DNA of 64,000 bases. It comes from Globisporangium splendens. Lineage: Eukaryota > Oomycota > Peronosporomycetes > Pythiales > Pythiaceae. Both the position numbers and the translations under genes were made by a program. The notes under the pieces are model-generated. The model was given only the letters and a program-made list of their open reading frames with translations, had not been told where the DNA came from and searched no databases. Position 1 is the first letter of the stretch. The number at the start of each line of letters is the position of its first letter. Shown here one piece after another: positions 11,218-19,831 of this stretch. The stretch lies in NCBI GenBank assembly GCA_006386115.1, contig VFIW01000094.1, positions 97,211 through 161,210 on the forward strand, in the 5' to 3' direction.

Positions 11218-11445
11218 TCATCAATATGCCAAAGAGTGGTTTGCAGGTGTTGAGTTGTTGTGCGTGTTTTTAGCCAAGACCAATTTTTCTGAAGAGTATT
11301 GCCTCAGTCTCTTCGAGTGTTAGCGATCCTGTACGAATGGTTTGTGCATGGGTATTTGGAGTAAAGACTTACTGTGGCATGGAGTACCTCGGCGATGGTG
11401 AAGACCATCGACAGCGTTGGTGCCATGCATGTCATAGCCACAAAT

Positions 11446-13506
11446 TTACTCCCACGTGAACGTTTGAATCGCGCCTTGAGGGATCACAGTCTCCAATGAC
11501 AAGTCGCCGTATTGCAGCTCGAACTCAGCGTCTTCCGTGTTCTCGTTCAGCACCACGAGCACCTTCTTGTTCTCAGGGGTGACAAAGCCAACAGACTGGA
11601 CGAACGAGTAACCAGCAGTCACGCACTTCGGAGACGCCGACGAGTACATCGAGCCGTTCTTGAAGTTCCACAACTCGTGTGGCGGTTCTTCACTGTCACT
11701 GCACGGGTTCACTGTCACACGAACCCCGTCTGCAGTCGAGCCGTGGTTCAGCGCAAGGCAGTAACCAGCCATACGAATTTTGCCATTCGATTCGAACGTC
11801 CACGATTGAGAGGTGTATTGGCATTCCACCAATGACACCTGGCGGTTCACCCAATCGGGTCGAAGCAGATCGATGCAGAACGGAGTGCCAGTGACCTGAA
11901 GCTTGTTGTCGTCCGTCTTGTGAATAGCCTGGCGAGCGCTGTTGTCGCACGTGTGCAACTCGGCAGGATAGTTTACGTACAACTGTGCATCGCCAGGCTC
12001 CTTGAACGTCGCAGAGACGTCCGTGGAGATGCGGCGCGATCCAGGAGGAACAAACTTGGAGAAGTGCTTGATGAAGTAATACATTGGCTGCAAATAGTAG
12101 TCCTTGTCCGTCTCGTCGATGATGATCGGCGCATCGCAGTTGTTGCCCAGGTGGTTTGGACCACCTGTGTGATCCAAGATCAAGTTCCAGTCGACCCAAC
12201 CAACGACCCAGTTGTTGAAATCAGCGATCATGTCGTGTGCGTACCGTTGACCACGGAACCACGCTTGGGTTCCATTTGCAACACCTGGACAGCTGGAACT
12301 CTCAGTAGCGAGGATGAAACGACTCTCGTCCACATAGTGAGTGTCATTTAGATGCTCGTGGAACTTGACGCCATCCATCACACGGTCGCCTTCGTTGCCA
12401 TACCAGTGGGACGCGATTCCTTCAACATACTTGCTGGCTTCAGGGTGGTTGAAAATGATATCTGCCCAATGGTGTACGGTATCACGGTTGTGATCAAACA
12501 CCATAATCTTCACGTCTGGGTGGTCACGCTTGATCACTGGACCAAGGAAGCTCCCAATAAACTCCGCTTCGTACGGAGCGTTATATTCACAAGCTTCCCA
12601 TGGAGCCGCAAATTCCGGTTCGTTCTGAGGAGTGAGACCCCAAAAGCTGATGCCGTGATTCTTGTACGCAGAGATGAACTTGGAGAAATACAACGCCCAA
12701 GCTCCTCGAGCATCATCGCGCAGCCCCACTGGAGTCACAGACCCAAGCATACTTGGCACATACTCTTCACTTCCACGCTTCATCCACGCCGGTGGGCTCC
12801 ATGGCGCCAGAAGCATCTTGAGCTTCGGGTTCTTTTCGAGCGCGCGCTGAATGAACGGGATGATCAGCTTCGTGTCATGATCTACACTGCTGTCGAAATG
12901 ACTCATCGTAGTATCGTTGGCGACATCATTGAAGCTGTACGAGCCCACAGAGAAGTCGCACGAACCCATCGGCACACGACCGAACTCATACGCAGCGCCG
13001 TCTTCCTTGTCAAAGTACAACTTCAACACCTCCTCCTGCTTCTCTGGCGACAACTTGGCGAATTGTAACGCCGCGGCTTCCGTAAACGCACCGCCAAAGC
13101 CGAGCATTTCCTGGAATTTATTGCTCGCATCCACCGCAATAAACGAAGTACTCGATGCTGACTCGGCGCGCTTCTTCCACTTGAGTCCCGTGATCGGCTC
13201 CATCATCTTCTTCTCGCCGTTGATGTACGAGCTTTGCCAGCCGAGCACGCTCGCTCCCACACCCGCTCCCACGACAGCACCGCCAGTGGAGGTGGACGTT
13301 GTCGCAGACGGCGTGGTGGAGTCGCCAGAACGCGTGACAGCCAACGTGATGAGCGCCGCGCCAGCGACCGCGATGAGCGCCGTTGCTCCCCATTTCACGA
13401 TCCGGCTGCGGCGCGCACTGGCACCACCGAGCGCGTCGTCGCTCGCGAGCGAACTCGTGCCGTACTGCGTGCGCGGCGCCGCCGTGTTCTGTCCTGCGGC
13501 GGCCAT
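11446..13506 (-). CDS. GH30 glycoside hydrolase with lectin-like insert, copy 1
   Basis: Intact single exon, 686 aa. GH30 enzymes include beta-glucosylceramidases and endo-beta-1,6-glucanases. A short cytoplasmic tail is followed by one membrane span (residues about 38-58) after a basic ARRSR stretch, so a type II membrane anchor is predicted, then a Ser/Thr linker to about 80. The catalytic barrel carries the acid/base Glu in TPQNEPEF (E296) and the nucleophile in FILATES (E402), plus MLGFGGAFTEAAA and LAPWSPPAWMK. Residues about 513-632 form a Cys-rich ricin-B-like block with Q-x-W-type signatures (SQSWTF, HELWNF) inserted before the final beta-sandwich strands (KVLVVLNENTED). The ATG is chosen because MAAAGQN is shared with copy 3. 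The 5' flank resembles copy 3; the 3' flank resembles copy 2. Substrate (host glucosylceramide or own beta-1,6-glucan) cannot be told from sequence. Confidence 0.9.
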   Translation of the reverse strand: MAAAGQNTAAPRTQYGTSSLASDDALGGASARRSRIVKWGATALIAVAGAALITLAVTRSGDSTTPSATTSTSTGGAVVGAGVGASVLGWQSSYINGEKKMMEPITGLKWKKRAESASSTSFIAVDASNKFQEMLGFGGAFTEAAALQFAKLSPEKQEEVLKLYFDKEDGAAYEFGRVPMGSCDFSVGSYSFNDVANDTTMSHFDSSVDHDTKLIIPFIQRALEKNPKLKMLLAPWSPPAWMKRGSEEYVPSMLGSVTPVGLRDDARGAWALYFSKFISAYKNHGISFWGLTPQNEPEFAAPWEACEYNAPYEAEFIGSFLGPVIKRDHPDVKIMVFDHNRDTVHHWADIIFNHPEASKYVEGIASHWYGNEGDRVMDGVKFHEHLNDTHYVDESRFILATESSSCPGVANGTQAWFRGQRYAHDMIADFNNWVVGWVDWNLILDHTGGPNHLGNNCDAPIIIDETDKDYYLQPMYYFIKHFSKFVPPGSRRISTDVSATFKEPGDAQLYVNYPAELHTCDNSARQAIHKTDDNKLQVTGTPFCIDLLRPDWVNRQVSLVECQYTSQSWTFESNGKIRMAGYCLALNHGSTADGVRVTVNPCSDSEEPPHELWNFKNGSMYSSASPKCVTAGYSFVQSVGFVTPENKKVLVVLNENTEDAEFELQYGDLSLETVIPQGAIQTFTWE

Positions 13507-14560
13507 CTTGGTCGACGCCTCTTGCTGCTTGGGCTTGCGGGGGAAATCGGAAAATGATATCGTGTCTGCTCAGGCTGCTTTCTTTCATGGTTTATTTTCT
13601 TGGAAGGTGGAGATTGAAGTGATGATTTCACTTCAACTGGTTGTGATCTGTCTGTGTGGTAATCAGCGAGTTCGTCTGCTTCAGAAGGGGAGTGACGTTT
13701 TAATCGTTGCGTCAAATCTAATACCTACTTAAACTGATATCACTCGAATGACTGCAATCGAATAGAAAACAGCACACTCCCCAAAATTCTACCTCTAGCA
13801 GTAGAAACCCTCTTTAATGAGCTGTTTTGAATGACACACACAAATGACACATACAAATGAGACACACACAAATGAGACACACACAAGAGAAATGCTATCT
13901 GTGCTGTGGGGTGCTGGCAGTCGAGAGGTTTAGGAAATCGAATTGTACTGTCCCAAATCATTATGCTTATAATCAAAAATCATCATCGTTGCCGTTGAAA
14001 AGGAGGTTTAGACGCTCCGTGAGCATCTCTCAAGAGAACTATTCTTTTGCAGAGCAATTTCATAAGTTTTCAGCAGAATTGTGGACTGCCGTTCACAATC
14101 ACGGTTCGGGTGAAAGATGGTGGTTGTACGGAGGGCATTTCTCTCGAACAGCCGATATTAATCATGTTCTACAATAAAATCACGTTTCCGAAACCTCTCA
14201 AGTGATTGCTCAGTGCAGCAATCATGATATTTGCAGTACCACTGTTCTGGGTTGCAGTATCCGTTTTTAAGAGGGACCAGCTCATTACAAAATGAGTTTA
14301 CAGTACCGTTGCAGTTTGTTTGTAAGAGCATAGATGAGTGAAGTCCAATAAGGGGAGTTCCTCACAAAGAAACAGTTCTTTTCAGCAACATGAAGCACCC
14401 GACAAAGGATAGTTTTGCGCATACGGATCGCATGGATCATACACACCTCTCATTCCTGGTCGCGCAGCTATCATGTATTGCATGAGGGAAAGAAAACCAA
14501 GCAAGGCAGGGAAGAAATGTAATGGACTACACCTAGCCATTACATGAAGGTGGATCTGTT
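13507..14560. other. Intergenic upstream of GH30 copy 1
   Basis: The first 110 bp match the 5' flank of copy 3 (shared CACCTTCCAAGAAAA, minus sense), so it is part of the duplicated unit. Beyond a short tandem repeat at 13830-13887 I see no gene. The stretch 14180-14560 has repeated GCAGTA-type words but no structure I can name. Confidence 0.5.
13830..13887. repeat. Short tandem repeat, AATGA(G)ACACACACA units
   Basis: Four successive units of 13-15 bp, each starting AATGA and continuing with an ACAC run. Length-variable microsatellite-type DNA with no apparent function. Confidence 0.8.
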
Positions 14561-14642
14561 CTCAGATCTAGTGTGCCACACACCACCTTCACTGTGCATT
14601 GTGGAGAGACAAATAACAAAGGGATTACAGTACGACAGTCCC

Positions 14643-14850
14643 CACATGCACATGTGACGTCATCCCATGACGTCACGAGCGCTCTCTGTGCTGATCAGTG
14701 CAGAATGTTGTTCACATGTACTAATCAGTACAGAGTGATGACATCCATGTACTATCAAGTACTGAGTGGTGGTTCCTACTTGGGAAACTGCACTGGTGAT
14801 GAGACTGACGTGTGTCTGCCGCCTGAAGTGAGTGGCTGTAGCCAGCCACT
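14643..14850. repeat. Cluster of short perfect hairpins in LTR-like DNA
   Basis: Inverted repeats with tiny loops: 14643-14656 (6-bp stem), 14654-14676 (10-bp stem GTGACGTCAT, loop CCC), 14691-14698 (CTGATCAG), 14718-14731 (GTACT/AGTAC), 14749-14762 (same GTACT/AGTAC stem, different loop), 14773-14786 (TTCC/GGAA) and 14831-14850 (8-bp stem AGTGGCTG, loop TAGC). They lie in the presumed 3' LTR of element A. Confidence 0.8.
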
Positions 14851-15157
14851 TTGCAGGGAATTTTCCACGGGACTTCAAGTTCAAGCTTCTCGAAGATCCC
14901 GTAGGTTCAACCTCAGCGTACCAAGGTTTTATATATCAGATTCATAGGTTTATTGTGTAGTTTAGGTTTTAGTTATAAAACGTGTAGATCCCTTGGGGTT
15001 CATTTACAAGTAGCGACAGGAACCATAAGCATTTAATTCAGTTGCAAATTTTCTCTCAAGCCCTCAAGTCGTTCTTCTCTCCCTCCAAGTCGAGATTGCT
15101 TCCTCGTCGCACAAGCGTGTGTGCCGTGTTTTGGGAACTGTTGTGAACAGCGCCCTC

Positions 15158-15913
15158 TTACACATTGTCGATCTCCATTGGTTCGGGACCATCGCAACTT
15201 GGGAACGTTCGGGTTGGACGTTCGAATCTTGGAAATGGCTGAGAGTTCGGACGGAATCTTGATTGCGGGGACGGTCTTGGACTGAAGCGCTGTCGATTGT
15301 CACTTTGCTGCCGGAATGGTCCACCAAAATAAGTACGATCATATTCCAAAGCAACAGAAAAACACTCGGAAATATCGTCGCAGTGGCGGTGCTCGACTTC
15401 CCGACCCAGCTGCGGTAGAAGACCACGAGTAAAGTACGTGATTTTATCCAGTTCGCTGATGTCGCGGATCTGCATCAACAGCATCCGATACTTGCCGATG
15501 TAGTCTTCTAGGGATTGACATCGACTTTGGCGTAGGTTGTACAACTTGTCTCGCAACCGTCGCTGATTGTCCCGCGGCACAAACTCTTTCGTGAGATTAT
15601 GCATGAGTTCTTGGATGTCGTGGACCTTGTCGCGGTTCAGCATGTACCATGCTGCGGCATTTCCTCGAAAGTTGGCGGTCATCATCGCGACAATGCGCGG
15701 TCCATTCGCTTCTTCTTCCCAGTTGATAGTTTTGGCGGCCAGGAACCTCATCACATGGTCGAAGTAGAGGTCGACTGATTCACCAATTGCTCCTGAGAAA
15801 TGAGGCAATGAGATACCTTCCACTCTTGTCTCCTTGCGCGCCAACTCTTCCATTAGGCGCTGCTGCCTCTCGGAGATTTCTGCAAATTGTCTGAGCAGTT
15901 CTCGAGACGCCAT
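15158..15913 (-). CDS. gag: Retrotransposon gag (element A), truncated before the zinc knuckle
   Basis: 251 aa, ATG at 15913. The retrotransposon-gag core is clear: an N-terminal coiled coil (ELLRQFAEISERQQRLMEEL), then FSGAIGESVDLYFDHVMRF, IVAMMTANFRGNAAAWY, FVPRDNQRRLRDKLYNLRQ, the SLEDYIGKYRMLLMQI segment and YFTRGLLPQLGREVE. A Pro/Arg/Phe-rich tail ends in GPEPMEIDNV. In related gags a CCHC zinc knuckle follows that tail; here the ORF stops instead, at the edge of LTR-like sequence. It packages element RNA in intact relatives and is probably non-functional alone. Confidence 0.85.
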   Translation of the reverse strand: MASRELLRQFAEISERQQRLMEELARKETRVEGISLPHFSGAIGESVDLYFDHVMRFLAAKTINWEEEANGPRIVAMMTANFRGNAAAWYMLNRDKVHDIQELMHNLTKEFVPRDNQRRLRDKLYNLRQSRCQSLEDYIGKYRMLLMQIRDISELDKITYFTRGLLPQLGREVEHRHCDDISECFSVALEYDRTYFGGPFRQQSDNRQRFSPRPSPQSRFRPNSQPFPRFERPTRTFPSCDGPEPMEIDNV

Positions 15914-16129
15914 GATGATATACTAATTGTTGATATTGGTTTCTCTTTTGCATTTCTTTCCTATTCTTTTCTTCTTCTTTTATTGCGATTATTGTTTTCA
16001 ATTTTCTACACTACTTTGAGATAAATTTTACTTCTGAAGTCTTGGAAATGAAGCTTGAATTAGACTTGATACTGGTCACTCGCAACTTGATGGCCTCTCT
16101 TGACGCAACTTGAAATTGTGGGATCGCTT

Positions 16130-16453
16130 TTACTCGGTTCTGCTCTTCTTGGAACTGCGCTCCTCTTGATCGCTCTTGACTTCTTTGATTTTACGGTCCG
16201 CGAATGTCGTGATTAGAGTTTCGACTTGGTTGAGACGACTGAGCAGACGATCTGTGAGTTCTTGAAGCGCGTTTCTTTCGACGTGGCTGTGGCAGTTGGG
16301 GATCTCGTTGCGCATATGCTTGATGAGACCGAATTGACGCTCCAATGCTTGGGAGAACTTAGTGCGCAGACGATCAAGATTTTCAGCGTTGGTGGAGAGC
16401 GGCGCAAAAGAGGATCCGACGATTTCTGGTTCTCGAGTCTTTCGCTTTCCCAT
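16130..16453 (-). CDS. Small coiled-coil ORF upstream of gag in element A
   Basis: 107 aa from the ATG at 16453 (MGKRKTREPEIVGSS), rich in Leu, Arg and Glu and ending in a basic tail (EERSSKKSRTE). It lies in the leader between the primer-binding site and gag, 217 bp before gag. I do not recognise a family. The heptad-like Leu spacing (LDRLRTKFSQALERQFGLI) suggests a coiled coil. It could be an accessory retroelement protein or chance ORF. Confidence 0.45.
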   Translation of the reverse strand: MGKRKTREPEIVGSSFAPLSTNAENLDRLRTKFSQALERQFGLIKHMRNEIPNCHSHVERNALQELTDRLLSRLNQVETLITTFADRKIKEVKSDQEERSSKKSRTE

Positions 16454-16709
16454 CTGCTCGGACGCACACGTCCAACACCAGCAAGCACACAAACCACACA
16501 ATAAGCCAACTAAGGAACAGTGATTCTCGTTAATCTCTAGGTCAGCGCAAGCACAATGGCATTAAAGCTAACCTTTCGAGCGAGCGTTCCTTGTGTTGTC
16601 AGCAGACGGTGGCTATTGGTGAGCGTCGGCCGGAACAGGCAGTCACCGAGACGGGAAGGATAACACCGAGGCGGAGCGAAGGGAGGCGAGGCGAGGCGAG
16701 TCTTGACTT

Positions 16710-16727
16710 GACCAACAAGTGCTACCA
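16710..16727 (-). promoter_or_regulatory. Primer-binding site of element A
   Basis: On the minus strand it reads TGGTAGCACTTGTTGGTC, starting TGG as expected for complementarity to a tRNA 3' CCA end. It follows CACAAG, compatible with an LTR ending in CA. The same 18 bases occur in element B at 18815-18798. Confidence 0.65.
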
Positions 16728-17014
16728 CTTGTGAGGAGGCTTGAGTGTTTGATGGTAAATTGAGAAGTGAGATTGAGAAAACTGTTCAAGAAAAAAAAAA
16801 CTCAACTACTTCGTTGCTAGTCCTTGCTCCCCTTGGGGCTCTTCCTACTCGTTTTCTTCCACTTGCGTGCTACTTGATTTTTTACTGGATTTTCTCATAT
16901 CTGATTTTTCTTCATTTTGTGTGGACAGGAGGGCTTCTGAGATAACAGATGGATTCTCGTCCTATCTTTACCTATGCATAAACATACAATCATTCCTAAA
17001 GATGTCGTAATCAT

Positions 17015-17583
17015 CTACCAACATTCCGATGTACCGAAATATTGGTACATTGTACCATCATGGTACCGTCGACCCTTACAACAAATGGTTTCATTTGACA
17101 AAACCAACAAAAAGTTGTCGTTACTCTGGTTCTTGATTGTCGATCGTAGGAGTTTTCTGAATCCTTTTTCGCGGATGTACTTTTTTTGTACACCGGATGA
17201 GTCAACGACTCCCAAAGTGAACATCCGTTCCACTTTACCTCCATTCCTCTCATTGAGAGTTTTTCTTTCCTCCTCGATACTTGATTCAGTTTCAGGACCG
17301 AAATGGGGAGCCACATGAGACGCAGCAACTCGACAAGAATCAGGGCTGTAAGCGGATTGTGGTTTACTTATTGCAGCACTCTGAAGCTCGGAGTTCTGAG
17401 CATGACGTCATCATTGGTTATTTCAGGTCCTTCGGCTGTCTCAGGTGTTGACAAGTCTTTCCTCCCTCCTTGGATCCGACGATTTCTCCAGTCGGTGTTT
17501 GGCTGGGCATCTTCAAAAAAACGGCATTCCCAGATTGCAATCAATGTCGTCTGGAATGTCATAAACAACTGCAGTGAACCCAT
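17015..17583 (-). pseudogene. Pol N-terminal remnant of element B
   Basis: Two short frames, 17583-17368 and 17314-17015, both highly charged, continue the polyprotein after the protease. The first is reached from the protease only by removing one T from the homopolymer at 17521-17515; a TAA at 17370-17368 ends it. No reverse-transcriptase YxDD motif lies within the remnant. Confidence 0.5.
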
Positions 17584-17920
17584 ATGGATTTTCTAATCCT
17601 GAGATTTCCGCTGACGTTGCACAAAATTGCAATGCGGTTTCGACAGTTTTATTGTCCCCCAACTTGATCCGTATGTTCTTTTTTCCATGCGATGTAGTCT
17701 TCAGTTCTTGTGCGGACACGAATCTTCCAGATACGTAACTTATGGCTGCTCCGCTATCAAAAAGAATTCTTGCACTGAATCGTTGAAGATCAGTTGCAAT
17801 AATTCCTTCGGATATGAACAAAGGAGAGGATTTAAAGACAAGAGGATTCTCAGACAATCTGTTCAAACTGACATTATCGAGATTAATCCCTGCTTGCTTC
17901 TCATTAACCACGACCGACAC
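17513..17920 (-). pseudogene. Retropepsin-like aspartic protease of element B
   Basis: The active-site motif ARILFDSGAAISYVS (DSGA) lies near 17790-17745 and the terminal LGMPFF motif near 17530, as in Ty3-type proteases that cleave the gag-pol polyprotein. The frame overlaps the broken gag end and stops just after LGMPFF because of a T7 run. Confidence 0.7.
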
Positions 17921-18782
17921 CTCTACGTCTGACGTGGTGTCCCATTTCCCTGAGACCCTTGCTGCTATTTGAAGAAAAAGCAGTCCTTCTTGATATGGCC
18001 AACTTGTTTTTACAAAAGTGACACACGATCTTCGGATTCTTGCTGGTCTCCTTTGAGTTGGATCTCGGCTTGAACTTCCCAGGCGTTTCGAACTTCCTCT
18101 TGAAGTTGCCGTTCATGATTTGCTTGAAACCGCTGCCCCTGGAATGTTTCGAAATTTCCTTCTTTTCGTCACTGCCGAAATGAGCTGACCCACACTTGAC
18201 AGCAAAATCCTTGGCTTCAATCAGCGTGTCAGGGTTCTGCAACTTCACGTAACACTGCGTCTTCGACTTGTGGCCGTTACAGTAATTGCTGACTTGATCA
18301 AGATCGCTCATATCTTCAACACGGAAGATTAATTCCGAATAGCGCCCGTTGTAATCCTCAATGCTACCAACTTGGCGTAACGCTCGCAGTTTCTGACGAA
18401 CTTCAGCTTGGTAATTGGAGGCTTCGAAGGAGGACAAGGCAACTTCACGGAACATCCCCCATGTTTGATCTTCGATTGGTGTCGATGACGACCAGTGTAG
18501 GTACCAACCAGATGCTGACTTTCCCATTGACGTACCCGCAATCACTGGCAAAACAGTATTGCTGTCCATTACAGTGTGGCCGTGAATCTGACACGTTCGC
18601 TCGATCGTGAAGATCCACTGACGAACGTCTTCTGACTTCTTACCGTTAAAGCTCGCCAGGTTGTTCGGTACTCTAGCGGTTCCGTAAGAAATCTGTCCGT
18701 TTCCTTGCGCTTGTAACGCCGCGACCGTCGCTTGCAACGCATCAATCTGCGCTCGCAGTTCGGTTACGCGGATTCGTACCAT
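17904..18782 (-). pseudogene. gag: Gag of element B, frameshifted in the zinc knuckle
   Basis: From the ATG at 18782. An N-terminal coiled coil (ELRAQIDALQATVAALQAQ) leads into a gag core: LASFNGKKSEDVRQWIF, GSIEDYNGRYSELIFRVEDM, DLDQVSNYCNG. A basic linker precedes CHFC near 18020, the first half of a CCHC knuckle. The His and last Cys of the knuckle appear one frame over, so an extra base in the A-run beside it breaks the motif. The sequence is unlike the gag of element A, so the two elements belong to different lineages. Confidence 0.75.
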
Positions 18783-18797
18783 GCTTCAAGGGGCTGG

Positions 18798-18815
18798 GAC
18801 CAACAAGTGCTACCA
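18798..18815 (-). promoter_or_regulatory. Primer-binding site of element B
   Basis: Identical over 18 bases to the site in element A. It lies 15 bp upstream of the gag ATG and follows TTCAC on the minus strand, compatible with an LTR ending in CA. Confidence 0.65.
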
Positions 18816-18990
18816 GTGAATCGAAAGGGGGCTCTGACGCGAGGAAGGCAAACTTACGGCAGGTTATCGTTGGCGCTCGGCTGGGGTTTTCGCGTGGCAT
18901 CGAAAAGTGATCCTCCCTCTCCAGCCGAGCAGGAGTTCGGAGGTAGCAGCCACGTGGTTGCAGCTCCTACGTCTCCCTCTTTATTATACT

Positions 18991-19831
18991 AATTCGTTAA
19001 TATACTAGACCTTTCTATATAATCTAAAATACAGAAATTAACTCCCTTGAGTAGAATCCCTTTTTACCTCTCATTTTGATACAGTTAGAGCAGTGCTGAA
19101 TTGCTGCTGTGTTGTGTGCAACTGATTCTATGAGACTCGCGCAAGCGCATCGTGCAAGTGCACATTCAATAGCTCAGACGCAGATGGGTGTGAGGTGGGT
19201 TGTCGCACCGAAGTGTCCCCACTCGATGTTGAAGTTGAAATCAACGCATCATGCTCTGCTTCAACACCGAAATGGATACAGTTGGAGAAGAGCACCATCA
19301 TCCCGAAGGGTGGGTGGAGATCTCACTCAACTTCCAGGTGATCGAATGTATAATGCACAATACGTGATGTTGCGCGCCTTGGTGCACCGCGTACAGGCCG
19401 GATTTGGATCTGAATGAGGGCTTCGGACAGCTGCATTCTCACACTAGCGGGTAAAACAAGTCGAATGCATATTCCTACGCGTTTGACAGCGATTTCCCAT
19501 GATTTTTCCCAAGATCGTCGTTGTGAGTACCATCACCCAAATCTACATGCTTTTTACAATCATTTATTCTATTAGCATAATGCAAGCATTTGTTTCTCCG
19601 AGCAGTGCAAGAAGAAAGTGGATGATCAAATAACGACCAATTCATCGAGGGATCGAGAAATATAAGTGAGCGATTTTGTAATCAGGCAAGCACACCTCTG
19701 TTGTTATCGAAAAAAAGAGAGAGTTCTAGGGACTCCGTAATTCCTCATGGCCGGTGCCGCAATGGCTTATAAGTATCGACCGATGATGAAGTCAACGACA
19801 GCATTGGCGCCATGCATGTCATAGCCACAAT
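18991..19831. other. Intergenic between element B and GH30 copy 2
   Basis: No gene. An open plus-strand frame at 19109-19417 shows no motif. The last 40 bp (CATGCATGTCATAGCCACA) match the 3' flank of GH30 copy 1, showing that the duplicated unit extends past the stop codon. Confidence 0.5.

Larger units (their letters stand above)
14560..16990 (-). mobile_element. Defective Ty3/gypsy-like LTR retroelement A (gag only)
   Basis: Minus-strand order is: putative LTR tail above 16728, an 18-base primer-binding site at 16727-16710, a leader, a 107-codon coiled-coil ORF (16453-16130), gag (15913-15158), then LTR-like DNA beginning TGTAAGAGGGCG at 15162. No protease, reverse transcriptase, RNase H or integrase is present. 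The gag stop codon lies inside the first bases of the LTR-like end, and no polypurine tract precedes it. This suggests internal deletion from late gag to the 3' LTR. I could not match the upstream LTR end to the 3' LTR, so the outer limits are approximate. Confidence 0.65.
17010..18990 (-). mobile_element. Defective LTR retroelement B (gag, protease, truncated pol)
   Basis: Minus strand. Primer-binding site 18815-18798 precedes gag (18782-17904) and a retropepsin region (17920-17513). A pol N-terminal remnant follows to about 17015 in broken frames. There is no reverse transcriptase; sequence ends abruptly near 17010, next to element A. LTR-like DNA above 18816 has no second copy in the window. 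Frameshifts are visible in the zinc knuckle and in a T7 run at 17521-17515, so it is dead. Confidence 0.72.
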
